Assembly: GCA_016840125.1 (NCBI GenBank)
Contig: JAEOSY010000113.1
Location: 1 to 7,789, forward strand
Length of the DNA: 7,789 nt
From: Candidatus Helarchaeota archaeon
GTDB lineage: Archaea; Asgardarchaeota; Lokiarchaeia; Helarchaeales; HEL-GB-A
Reading direction: 5' to 3'
The position numbers and the translations under genes were made by a program. The notes beneath the pieces are model-generated. The model was not told the DNA's origin. It did no database searches and worked only from the letters and a program-made list of their open reading frames with translations. Positions 1 through 6,403 of the stretch are shown here, piece by piece; position 1 is the stretch's first letter, and each line of letters begins with the position of its first letter.

Positions 1-600
1 CACTGCGGTTTGCGTATCAGTGAAGTATGCTCATTGCTGGTGAACGATGTGGATCTGCCAAGTCGAAAGCTCTTCATCAGAAACAGCAAGGAACGCAAAG
101 ATCGATTGGTGTACTTGAGCGAAACCACCGTCGAGGCTCTACGTCACCATTTAGCCATTCGACCTGATCCAAGTTCCGCATACATCTTCACCACCCGTTT
201 CGGTGTTCTCAAGAGGGGATCCTTGTGGAAGAGACTACGAACTTATGGTCACCAATGCGGCGTACCCGTCACAGCACAGCGGCTTCGACATACCTTCGCA
301 AGCCAGATGCTTGCAGCTGGTATGCCGGTATCCTCTTTACAACGTTATCTGGGTCACGAGCTTATGGACACTACAATGATTTATGCCGAAGTATCCAATC
401 CCTTGCTGCAACAGGATTATTACCGTGGCATCACAGCTATTGACCCCAAATCAGCTAACCTGACCCAACCAAAACTAACACCACCTCGCCAAGATCAGCT
501 GCGCCGGTTGATTGCGGAGCTCAAAACGCCCAGCCTGGAACCTATCCGTCAGAAGGAGATTTTGGATCAAATGCAGCGCTTGCTCGACGATCCGGGCTGA
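1..600 (+). CDS. Tyrosine recombinase/integrase, C-terminal catalytic part (5' end outside window)
   Basis: The reading frame is open from base 1, so this gene is cut by the window edge; the TTG at base 10 is not a true start. It encodes the catalytic domain of a phage-integrase/XerC-like tyrosine recombinase, which cuts and rejoins DNA at specific sites. Visible residues: the first catalytic Arg in GLRISE (bases 13-15), the beta-hairpin Lys in NSKERKDR, the second Arg in QRLRHTF (286-288), the LGH histidine (355-357) and the nucleophilic Tyr in MIYAEV (382-384). The box II position that is usually His (HxLRH) is Gln here (277-279). After the Tyr there is an extended tail of about 65 residues, rich in charged residues and probably helical. 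The next plausible feature is a promoter only 14 bp after the stop. Family assignment is firm; substrate sites are unknown. Confidence 0.93.
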   Translation, partial: HCGLRISEVCSLLVNDVDLPSRKLFIRNSKERKDRLVYLSETTVEALRHHLAIRPDPSSAYIFTTRFGVLKRGSLWKRLRTYGHQCGVPVTAQRLRHTFASQMLAAGMPVSSLQRYLGHELMDTTMIYAEVSNPLLQQDYYRGITAIDPKSANLTQPKLTPPRQDQLRRLIAELKTPSLEPIRQKEILDQMQRLLDDPG

Positions 601-613
601 ATGGTAAAAGTGA

Positions 614-642
614 TTGACAAATCTCTCGTCTTCAATTATGCT
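614..642 (+). promoter_or_regulatory. Putative sigma70 promoter
   Basis: TTGACA (614-619) and TATGCT (637-642) are separated by exactly 17 bp. The -35 is perfect and the -10 matches at four of six positions. It points rightward, yet no convincing + strand gene follows before 6400, so the product could be an untranslated RNA or a transcript antisense to the small membrane genes at 905-1203. The spacer contains the first copy of the CTCTCGTCTT repeat, which suggests operator control. Confidence 0.5.
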
Positions 643-701
643 CAGATTAACCCCATGGGAGACGGGAGCAAATAGGCTATATGGTCTCTAGCTCTCGTCT
701 T
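623..701. repeat. Three copies of a CTCYCGTCTY motif, middle one inverted
   Basis: CTCTCGTCTT occurs at 623-632 and again at 692-701, and an inverted version (GAGACGGGAG, 659-668) lies between them. The spacing is fairly even, about 33-36 bp. The middle copy can form a 10-bp stem (660-669 with 691-700, one G-T wobble) or pair with the first copy. The first copy sits inside the spacer of the putative promoter at 614-642. Possible roles are a regulator's operators, accessory binding sites of the adjacent tyrosine recombinase, or alternative RNA hairpins. Confidence 0.45.
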
Positions 702-904
702 TCTATATTGGGTCGGAAAGAAAAACACAGGAAATGGCAACTGCCTCGCTTCGGATTGATTGATTCACAAAGGGCGGAATTTACTTAATGTAACCCCTAT
801 ACTGTCTACAAGACGCTCGAAATAGGATAGGGGCTACGATAGGGTCCACACCAGAAAGGCCACTGGAACAAAACATGTAGCAGTGTATGAGGAAAGGTGA
901 AAAA
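702..904. other. Intergenic stretch without a gene
   Basis: I see no credible coding region on either strand here. A 7-bp inverted repeat, CCCCTAT (794-800) with ATAGGGG (827-833), encloses a 26-nt loop. GATAGGG is repeated directly around 827-850. Neither arm is followed by a T-run, so I do not call a terminator. The stretch is the downstream region of the leftward small membrane genes and also the run-out of the rightward promoter at 614. Confidence 0.4.
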
Positions 905-991
905 TCACGGTTTCGCTTTTCGCGTAACCAGGTACCCAAATACCGAAACAATTATTAGTCCACCTAGAACCATTAGAATAAGAGAAAACAC
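905..991 (-). CDS. 28-residue single-pass membrane microprotein
   Basis: This short GTG-initiated gene is preceded by AAAGGAGGTGAGGATTA, a near-perfect ribosome binding site 7-8 nt before the start. That Shine-Dalgarno sequence lies inside the last codons of the upstream 70-residue gene, and the two genes overlap by one base in TAGTG, so translation is probably coupled. The product begins MFSLILMVLGG, is hydrophobic through about residue 22, and ends in a short positively charged tail (TRKAKP). It is predicted to be one TM helix with the basic end in the cytoplasm. No homologue is recognised. The RBS and overlap are the main evidence; composition alone would not be convincing. Function is unknown; it may be a small partner of the 70-residue protein. 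Confidence 0.6.
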   Translation of the reverse strand: MFSLILMVLGGLIIVSVFGYLVTRKAKP

Positions 992-1203
992 TAATCCTCA
1001 CCTCCTTTAAAGATTAGGTACGCTACCAGGTACGCCCCCGCAAAGCTGACAACTCCTGAAATAGCTGCCCAAGTCCGGAATATACCGGTACCTGGAACTA
1101 TCTGGGCGATTACCAAACCTACAAAAACCAGGTTGCCCCAGTCCATTACCTTTTCGGCAAATTTCTCTCTGTGCTTTTCAGTAATCTGCTTAATTTTTAC
1201 CAT
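991..1203 (-). CDS. Small two-TM membrane protein (hypothetical, 70 aa)
   Basis: I do not recognise this protein by name. It has a charged, probably cytoplasmic N-terminus (KIKQITEKHREKFAEKVMDWG, residues 3-23), a hydrophobic segment at about 23-37 (NLVFVGLVIAQIVPG), a short turn with GTGIF, and a second hydrophobic segment at about 46-65, ending KGGED. It is therefore a predicted helical hairpin in the inner membrane. The ATG at 1203 is chosen because the frame could extend to an ATG at 1248, but the extra 15 residues (SLPVCYAVLT...) give no RBS and a less natural N-terminus; neither start has a clear Shine-Dalgarno sequence. Its final codons (FKGGED-stop) carry the AGGAGGTGAG ribosome binding site of the following 28-residue gene. 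Function is unknown. Confidence 0.65.
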   Translation of the reverse strand: MVKIKQITEKHREKFAEKVMDWGNLVFVGLVIAQIVPGTGIFRTWAAISGVVSFAGAYLVAYLIFKGGED

Positions 1204-1337
1204 GGTCAAGACAGCATAGCATACTGGCAAAGAGAAATCTATTGGCATTATTTAGAAACATAGACAAAAACAACCTGTCCTAATTACGACAATATCAGTG
1301 TGCAAGCATCGCACAACCGTCATTTGGCGACCAATAA

Positions 1338-1388
1338 TTAGCCTCAAAACATATCTTCGAGCTGCTATAACAAATGATCCGAGGCTAA
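1338..1388. repeat. 8-bp inverted repeat in the intergenic region
   Basis: TTAGCCTC (1338-1345) and GAGGCTAA (1381-1388) are perfect inverted arms with a 35-nt loop. No T-run follows on either strand, so it is not an obvious terminator. It lies upstream of the 70-residue membrane gene, which is read leftward. Confidence 0.3.
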
Positions 1389-1471
1389 ACATTAAGAGCA
1401 TAAAGCCCATAGTTTCAGAAAATGGGGTTAGAAATTGTGATTACGGGGGATGTGGAAACGAGTAAGAAATT

Positions 1472-1509
1472 AGTGAACATAATTGGAAAGTGAAATCCTT
1501 ATGTTCACT
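1472..1509. repeat. 11-bp perfect inverted repeat, possible operator
   Basis: AGTGAACATAA (1472-1482) and TTATGTTCACT (1499-1509) are perfect inverted arms around a 16-nt spacer. A third AGTGAAC core occurs nearby (about 1573-1579). Inverted arms with an extra half-site resemble a binding site for a dimeric regulator, or a transcript hairpin. No adjacent start codon shows which gene it would control; the nearest leftward gene starts at 1203. The rest of 1204-1680 shows no coding region to me. Confidence 0.35.
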
Positions 1510-1682
1510 CAGAACACATTAACATTTAGAGACAATAAAACTAAAGTCGATTTCTCGACGCTTTCTCAATTTGAGTGAACTTCAAACTGATTAGGGATTA
1601 TATCTCTTTGCAAGCTTCTCTTTTGCAATCTAACTGGATAATTACTAGCTTGGCGTTGGCTGTCCAACAACCTGCTTGGCAA

Positions 1683-1751
1683 ACCTGACTTGACCAAAAT
1701 CACGCCGCTTAGCTCTCGGCGTAGCCGAGTCTGGTGCAATTGGGGTTAGGT
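1683..1751. other. attC-like imperfect hairpin (candidate integron recombination site)
   Basis: The ends are ACCTGAC (1683-1689) and GTTAGGT (1745-1751). The second fits the attC core GTTRRRY exactly; the first differs from RYYYAAC by one base and pairs with it through a G-T wobble. Just inside, TTGACCA (1690-1696) pairs with TGGT-G-CAA (1732-1739), leaving one unpaired G, as in attC L boxes with an extrahelical base. A 5-nt spacer (1740-1744) separates L and R on one side only, which is atypical. The centre folds into CTCGGC-GTA-GCCGAG (1715-1729). It sits about 30 bp past the stop of the operon's last gene, where a cassette attC belongs. This is suggestive, not proven. Confidence 0.35.
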
Positions 1752-1760
1752 CGTGATTTT
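1696..1760. terminator. Possible bidirectional terminator hairpin after the operon
   Basis: AAAATCACG (1696-1704) and CGTGATTTT (1752-1760) are perfect 9-bp inverted arms enclosing the CTCGGC-GTA-GCCGAG stem-loop (1715-1729). The arms end in four Ts on each strand, and the structure begins 23 nt after the stop codon of the 631-residue gene. It overlaps the attC-like pairing at 1683-1751, and the two folds compete with each other. The loop is long for a classical Rho-independent terminator. Confidence 0.35.
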
Positions 1761-1783
1761 CTTTATTTATTATCCACCCGAAA

Positions 1784-3679
1784 TTAGGTATTAGATAAAA
1801 TTTCTAAACTTATTAGACCTCTCGAAGCTTGTCTAAGACTATATTCTGGATGCTGTTCGCGAAATGAAAAGTCAAGCAAATATTGGAGATCAAAATAATC
1901 TGAAGGAAATTTCTCATGAATATTTAAAAGTCCTGACCGTATGATATTAAAATCTCGTTGATATTCATGAACAACAGCATTGGTATTATTGGATACCATC
2001 CCCAACTCATTGAATATATACCAGTTACCAAATCTAACTGAAATGGCAGAAAGATTAGTACAACATTCTCTAAATTTCTGAAGAAAGAGATGATTTTTTA
2101 TTGTTAGTAGAGGTTCATGAACACATAACCTATGATCTTCTAAATGGCTAATAAAAAATTCTTCGATGTGAAATAGATCATCAGTAGTAAAGAAACATAA
2201 AGTATAAGTTAACTGAAGAAGAATGTTTTCATAACCTTTGAGTTTTTTAAATCTATCCTTAATTAATGAAACAACATTCTGCCATTGATTTATTAATGGA
2301 TCTTTTCTCCATAATACACCAATTACACTATTTACTGAATCAGCTGTTGTAAATTTATCAGATGAAAAAATGCTTTGTAGATTATCACTATCAAATATTT
2401 CATCATTGGAAGCTTCGATAATTCTCTTCGCCAACAATTCCCACAAATTATTGGGTGAAAGTAACCAAATACCTATCCAATTAGCTAAATCAAAATAGTT
2501 GATGAGTTTTTCAAGAATACAGGTGGCGTATTTATTAGTTATTTCTTTTTTTTCGTATAGAGTTGTGTTTTCCCATAATTTTTCTACCTTCTCGTTTGGG
2601 AATTCTAACTCCAATTCATCAGCCAACTCACAAATGGAAACAATGACATCTTTATCATTTCTGTCTAGGAATGAATACTTTTCTTGAATTGCTAATACTG
2701 ATAAGGCTAAATGGTACTTGGTAGTTTTTTTTACGATTTTACTAAACAAAGGATCATATAATGCTTGGCATGCTGTTTTCCAAACATGCTCAACACTTCT
2801 ATCTTGTGTCGACAAAAAATTCTGCTTTGCCTGAATAAAAATTTTTGCAGCCACATCAACATAACTACCAGATATATCTTCGTTTTCGATGTAATTAATT
2901 GAAATTACATTACCAAATTTAAGCGGAGGTTCATCACTAAAAAATTGCAATTGAATGGTTCGAAGGTTGTCAATAATATAATCCAATGCGAAGGAAAAAG
3001 GCCCAATTTTCGGATATATCAAACGTTGAATAGCTTGAACAAGAAGTAGTTTTTCTTCTAAATCGAGATTTGGAACGTAAACTTGGAGAGTTTCTTTTTT
3101 TGATATGGCTTTAATGAGTTCATAACTTATGAACTTTATAGTTTCTACGTTACTTGTGTTTTTTAAATAACTATGCCATAAGCTAATTACATTTATTCCA
3201 TCAGGATCCTTTAGTGAAATATTATTAACAATTTTTCTTTGGTTCTTTTCAGGATTTAAATAGTTTCTCAATCGATATTTTTCAGATTTAGGCTTATAAG
3301 GATCCTTCTCGAGCAATTGATGGTAGATGCTCTTTCCCTTAGCGAAACTAGAATATATTTCAATTTCTTTTAAAAAGATATATCTAATTTGATTAAAGTA
3401 ACGTACAGTTCGCGCATCATTATTAAGTTCATTCTCTTTTCTACGTTGTAATTGCAGAAACACGTATTCAGAAGGCTTTCTAGGTACAACTGCAATTGAA
3501 ACATTCCCCACGCGATCACTGAATGGTGTATTTTTAGGATAAGGAATCTGCTGTAAAAGAGTTGATGCTAATTGTTTCTTATTTGGAGATGATGCTAAGG
3601 TTACATAGTCTGATGCACCATCAGCAGAGAAATACTTCCCCCACTCCAAATACCGAAAAGGAATAGATAACTCATCCAT
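1784..3679 (-). CDS. Large GTPase-associated protein (GAP1-like), last gene of the GTPase operon
   Basis: A 631-residue, mostly helical, AT-rich-coded protein with no signal peptide, TM segment or recognisable catalytic motif. The N-terminal part (about 1-110) contains WGKYFSADGASDYVTLASSPN and then VGNVSIAVVPRKPSEYVFLQL, a beta-rich pattern. A middle region (about 160-255) contains LEEKLLLVQAIQRLIYP followed by FSFALDYI and LRTIQLQFFSDEP. Both recall, from memory, the N-terminal and middle domains of GTPase-associated protein 1 from predicted GTPase conflict systems. Residues 260-631 are helical and unassigned; that part could hold an adaptor or cryptic effector. The ATG at 3679 lies 21 nt after the preceding stop and has no clear Shine-Dalgarno sequence, so translation is probably coupled. 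Genomic position next to two GTPases is the strongest argument for a shared complex; the domain assignment is an inference. Confidence 0.75.
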   Translation of the reverse strand: MDELSIPFRYLEWGKYFSADGASDYVTLASSPNKKQLASTLLQQIPYPKNTPFSDRVGNVSIAVVPRKPSEYVFLQLQRRKENELNNDARTVRYFNQIRYIFLKEIEIYSSFAKGKSIYHQLLEKDPYKPKSEKYRLRNYLNPEKNQRKIVNNISLKDPDGINVISLWHSYLKNTSNVETIKFISYELIKAISKKETLQVYVPNLDLEEKLLLVQAIQRLIYPKIGPFSFALDYIIDNLRTIQLQFFSDEPPLKFGNVISINYIENEDISGSYVDVAAKIFIQAKQNFLSTQDRSVEHVWKTACQALYDPLFSKIVKKTTKYHLALSVLAIQEKYSFLDRNDKDVIVSICELADELELEFPNEKVEKLWENTTLYEKKEITNKYATCILEKLINYFDLANWIGIWLLSPNNLWELLAKRIIEASNDEIFDSDNLQSIFSSDKFTTADSVNSVIGVLWRKDPLINQWQNVVSLIKDRFKKLKGYENILLQLTYTLCFFTTDDLFHIEEFFISHLEDHRLCVHEPLLTIKNHLFLQKFRECCTNLSAISVRFGNWYIFNELGMVSNNTNAVVHEYQRDFNIIRSGLLNIHEKFPSDYFDLQYLLDFSFREQHPEYSLRQASRGLISLEILSNT

Positions 3680-3700
3680 TATGAAATCGAAAATTTAAAG

Positions 3701-4654
3701 CTAAAAGTATTCTGGCCTTGGATAAGGAATATAATATTTAGCACGATTAAATAATTTATCAAAAATGGTTGTTGACTGACTAAGCCTTTTTAATTCGATG
3801 TTTTGAAAAATCCAGAAAAAAGGACTCTCAACATTGAGAGGAGACCATTCTGAAATATTCATTAAGCCACCACTAGCTGAATCATAGTTTGGATACTCAT
3901 CTCGTAAAAATCCATAAGATGATACTGCAAATGCTTCAACATTTACCCTTGATCTTAAGATATCTACCATTTCTCTCCCAAAATAACCATCAATAAGATC
4001 CCAAGGATCCCTTTTATACATGCCTTTGCTCAATAAATCAACCTTTGTAATACATGCTGCAAAAAAAGGCCCACCTCTTCTGGATGAATACTTTTCTAAA
4101 ACATTAATTAACTCATTAACCCAATAAAAATATTCATGTCTAGCAATTGGAACATCATATCGTTCATATTGGTTTTTATCATCAAGTGGAGGAGATAATA
4201 ATTCTGAGGATATTATACTTTCACTTGTTTGATCCCTGTTTGAGTTTGTGGATGTCATTGTAGGATCTAACACAATTATGATACCTTCTGCATTAATAGT
4301 GTTTACTAACGTCATCCGTGAATTATCTGGTTTTTCCAACATTGACAAAGTATTACTTCCCTTACTGTCTCTTATTGATAATAAATGGGAATGACTACTC
4401 AATTGATATTTATATGAATTTAGGTTTGGACCAATTCTTTCAAAAAGGAATAAATTGTGTTCTGGATCTGACGTAGGAGAAATGCTTTTTGGTGAAACGA
4501 ATGAAGGTTCTTTAGATGGATATTTATATAATCTGTATTTGAATTCCTGTGAATTAGAATGCAAAAAATTTATCTTCTTTACAAAAGCATTGATAAGCCA
4601 AGTTTTTCCAGCTCCAGTTGGGCCCCAAAGCGTAATAGGTAGTTTAGGTATCAT
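3701..4654 (-). CDS. Soluble P-loop GTPase, paralogue of the membrane-anchored GTPase
   Basis: A 317-residue TRAFAC-like GTPase that begins almost directly with its P-loop: LWGPTGAGKTWLI, Walker A at residues 11-18. The G3-like motif is DSKG (96-99), the G4 guanine-specificity motif is TKVD (203-206) and a G5-like SSYGF is at 245-249. Near the end, EWSPLNVESPFFWIFQNIE (269-287) matches a segment in the upstream GTPase, so the two are paralogues. There is no TM segment, unlike its partner, so it is presumably cytosolic or recruited. The ATG at 4654 has a clear AGGAG ribosome binding site 5 nt upstream. It is the third gene of the operon, 28 nt after the zinc-ribbon gene and 21 nt before the large companion. 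An insert between G3 and G4 (about 131-172) is polar and probably flexible. The role as a molecular switch is inferred from the family. Confidence 0.88.
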   Translation of the reverse strand: MIPKLPITLWGPTGAGKTWLINAFVKKINFLHSNSQEFKYRLYKYPSKEPSFVSPKSISPTSDPEHNLFLFERIGPNLNSYKYQLSSHSHLLSIRDSKGSNTLSMLEKPDNSRMTLVNTINAEGIIIVLDPTMTSTNSNRDQTSESIISSELLSPPLDDKNQYERYDVPIARHEYFYWVNELINVLEKYSSRRGGPFFAACITKVDLLSKGMYKRDPWDLIDGYFGREMVDILRSRVNVEAFAVSSYGFLRDEYPNYDSASGGLMNISEWSPLNVESPFFWIFQNIELKRLSQSTTIFDKLFNRAKYYIPYPRPEYF

Positions 4655-4682
4655 GAAAACTCCTAATATTTTAAATTCATAA

Positions 4683-4895
4683 CTAGGGCAAATTTAGGGC
4701 ATTTATCGCAAGATAAATTACAATCATCAATAATATGGACAAAATCATCACTGCTCGAATCCACAAAAATCTATTCTCAAAAGGATACAGATATCCAAAA
4801 ATAGATTTTTTTGCACCGCATAATGGGCAATTCTCTTTTAGATTTGGTGAACGTTCTGATCCACATAGCTTGCAATATGTTATGTCATTACTCAT
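4683..4895 (-). CDS. Zinc-ribbon protein with one C-terminal TM helix
   Basis: A 70-residue protein with two CxxC knuckles (CKLC at 8-11 and CPLC at 23-26), each followed by Gly, forming a rubredoxin-type zinc ribbon. A hydrophobic helix follows (about 46-64, rich in I/L/V), with five or six residues after it. The probable topology is a cytoplasmic zinc ribbon tethered to the membrane by a tail anchor. The ATG at 4895 is chosen because it puts the ribbon right after the start and has a weak GAGA-type ribosome binding site; a TTG at 4940 would add 15 residues (SELKSFFNIARDRS...) and leave only 21 nt to the upstream gene. It sits between the two GTPase genes on the same strand. It may link the soluble GTPase to the membrane or sense metal or redox state; both are inferences. 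Confidence 0.78.
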   Translation of the reverse strand: MSNDITYCKLCGSERSPNLKENCPLCGAKKSIFGYLYPFENRFLWIRAVMILSILLMIVIYLAINALNLP

Positions 4896-4961
4896 AGAAC
4901 GATCTCTGGCAATATTGAAAAATGATTTTAATTCACTCAAAACAGCGGCACTCTAAAAAAA

Positions 4962-6032
4962 TCATCTCTTCAGTTTAGGATACCCAATGTATCCCCAACG
5001 AATTTTGTTTTCTTTTATTTTCTTTCTCTCTATTTTATCAATGAACCAGAAGAAGGGATATTCAACATTATAAGGCTGCCATTTTGAAAAATCATCTATA
5101 AATTTTGTGACGGGATTATAATTTGGTGTTGTTCTATCAATAAATCCAAAAGATGATACTAGAAAAGGTTGATGAGAAGCTAACGGCTCTAGCAATTCTC
5201 TGACTCGGTTTCCGAATTGCTCTTCTACAATTTTCCACGTATCCAGGTAATTTTGGAGAGCTAATCCCATTTGGTCTGCCTTAGTAAGACATACGAGTAT
5301 TATTCGATCATTATTTTGTTCATGTGCAGGTGTAGTTAAATACTGTTCTAATCTTTCGATAAGAACTGTATACTCAGATCCAGGATCGCCTTTAGCTAAA
5401 GTTGTAAATGTATCCAGTATTACTAAGAGGCAATCCGCTTTTCTTATATCTATTGCCGTCAGACGGTTACTATCTGGTGCAGTCGCGGATTCATCTAAAC
5501 TTGTTGTAAGATTCCCTGGTGCATCCAGTATGATTAACGAATACGTACTTGAATAATTAGCACTTGATGTTTTAGGATACCTTAAATATCGATACCTTCT
5601 TTCGATTCTTCTCCCAGTACTGGAAATTGATGATGGCGAAGTTGGCAGTTCGACCGGAGAACTATCATCTGCATTCCATATTTCATACTTGAAATATTTA
5701 CTCTTAGCCGTATACATCTTTAACTGTTTCACCAAGGCCATTATCAGCCACGTTTTACCTGAATTAGTTGGACCCCAAATCGAAATAAATACTTCTCCAC
5801 CAGAATTTATTTTCTGATGGATTGTTTTCATTCTCCAGATTCTTAACTTGTTAATAAGTCCGGGAAAGTTTTGATTGAATCTAACAGGCACACCAATTGG
5901 GCCAAAAGATATTTCAAATTCATCTCCTATATCAACGGATCGCCTAAATAGAAATAATATGATTAATAATATACCCAATGTCGCAATAGTAATAATCCAG
6001 CCGTAATCTTGAAGAAAAGTGATTATTTCCAT
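4962..6032 (-). CDS. Membrane-anchored P-loop GTPase, first gene of the operon
   Basis: A 356-residue TRAFAC-like GTPase with an N-terminal TM helix (about 11-29, followed by RR), then a beta-rich linker (GDEFEISFGPIGVPVRF) and the GTPase domain. Motifs: Walker A GPTNSGKT (87-94), G3-like DAPG (170-173), G4 TKAD (250-253) and G5-like SSFGF (293-297). The C-terminal WQPYNVEYPFFWFIDKIE (318-335) matches the paralogue encoded downstream. The basic residues after the TM helix suggest the GTPase domain is cytoplasmic. The ATG at 6032 is preferred because it has an AGGT ribosome binding site 6 nt upstream; a TTG at 6107 would add 25 residues without an RBS. Pairs of such GTPases are typical of the predicted double-GTPase conflict systems, which is a remembered family resemblance. 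The partner and signal are unknown. Confidence 0.87.
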   Translation of the reverse strand: MEIITFLQDYGWIITIATLGILLIILFLFRRSVDIGDEFEISFGPIGVPVRFNQNFPGLINKLRIWRMKTIHQKINSGGEVFISIWGPTNSGKTWLIMALVKQLKMYTAKSKYFKYEIWNADDSSPVELPTSPSSISSTGRRIERRYRYLRYPKTSSANYSSTYSLIILDAPGNLTTSLDESATAPDSNRLTAIDIRKADCLLVILDTFTTLAKGDPGSEYTVLIERLEQYLTTPAHEQNNDRIILVCLTKADQMGLALQNYLDTWKIVEEQFGNRVRELLEPLASHQPFLVSSFGFIDRTTPNYNPVTKFIDDFSKWQPYNVEYPFFWFIDKIERKKIKENKIRWGYIGYPKLKR

Positions 6033-6121
6033 TGAGTACCTGTTATTATGCAATGAGTAAAATGATGAATGGAGAAGACCAAGATTTATATCAAACAATA
6101 GATTCAAAAGATATGTAAAAA

Positions 6122-6150
6122 ATTATAGGTTATTTTAGAAAATATGATAT
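6122..6150 (-). promoter_or_regulatory. Weak candidate promoter for the GTPase operon
   Basis: On the - strand a perfect TATAAT lies at 6127-6122, and ATATCA (three matches to TTGACA) lies 17 bp upstream at 6150-6145. Transcription would begin near 6115, about 80 nt before the GTPase ATG at 6032. The region is very AT-rich, so a chance TATAAT is likely and confidence is low. The remainder of 6033-6262 shows no gene. Confidence 0.3.
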
Positions 6151-6262
6151 TTAGTAAAAAGAGCATTTGCTTATATTTTGTAATGATTTTTCAATCTTGT
6201 GAGCTGCCTAATAGATTATATCAACGATATGGATCAAAAGCCGAAGAGATACTGTATCTTTC

Positions 6263-6402
6263 TCTCATGAAACTCTGACGGTATTCCGGTGATTGCGTTG
6301 AAGTGGCAAAATCCGTAACAAAGTGTAATATGATAACGTCTTTTGTACAGGAAATTATTACAAAATCTGAGGATGCGTAAAACGGTCCTAAGTTTCATGA
6401 GA
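6263..6402. repeat. 140-bp element with terminal inverted repeats (MITE-like)
   Basis: TCTCATGAAACT (6263-6274) and AGTTTCATGAGA (6391-6402) are perfect 12-bp inverted repeats. With a 1-nt offset the similarity continues inward for about 10 more bases (GACGGTATTC against GACCGTTTTA). The interior has no ORF. Size and ends fit a miniature inverted-repeat transposable element or the remnant ends of an insertion sequence. I see no target-site duplication in the flanks. The right end stops one base before the ATG of the integrase remnant at 6404. Confidence 0.45.
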
Positions 6403-6403
6403 A

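Noticed and set aside
1547..1560. GTCGA-TTTC-TCGAC short hairpin
   Set aside because: Only 5 bp and no following T-run; expected by chance.
1655..1668. GTTGG-CTGT-CCAAC hairpin, considered as a second attC core
   Set aside because: Contains GTTRRRY on the - strand (GTTGGAC) but has no partner core or L boxes at suitable spacing.
4455..4956. Rightward open frames of 73-75 residues over the GTPase and zinc-ribbon genes
   Set aside because: Antisense shadows of the zinc-ribbon and GTPase coding sequences, which carry conserved motifs.
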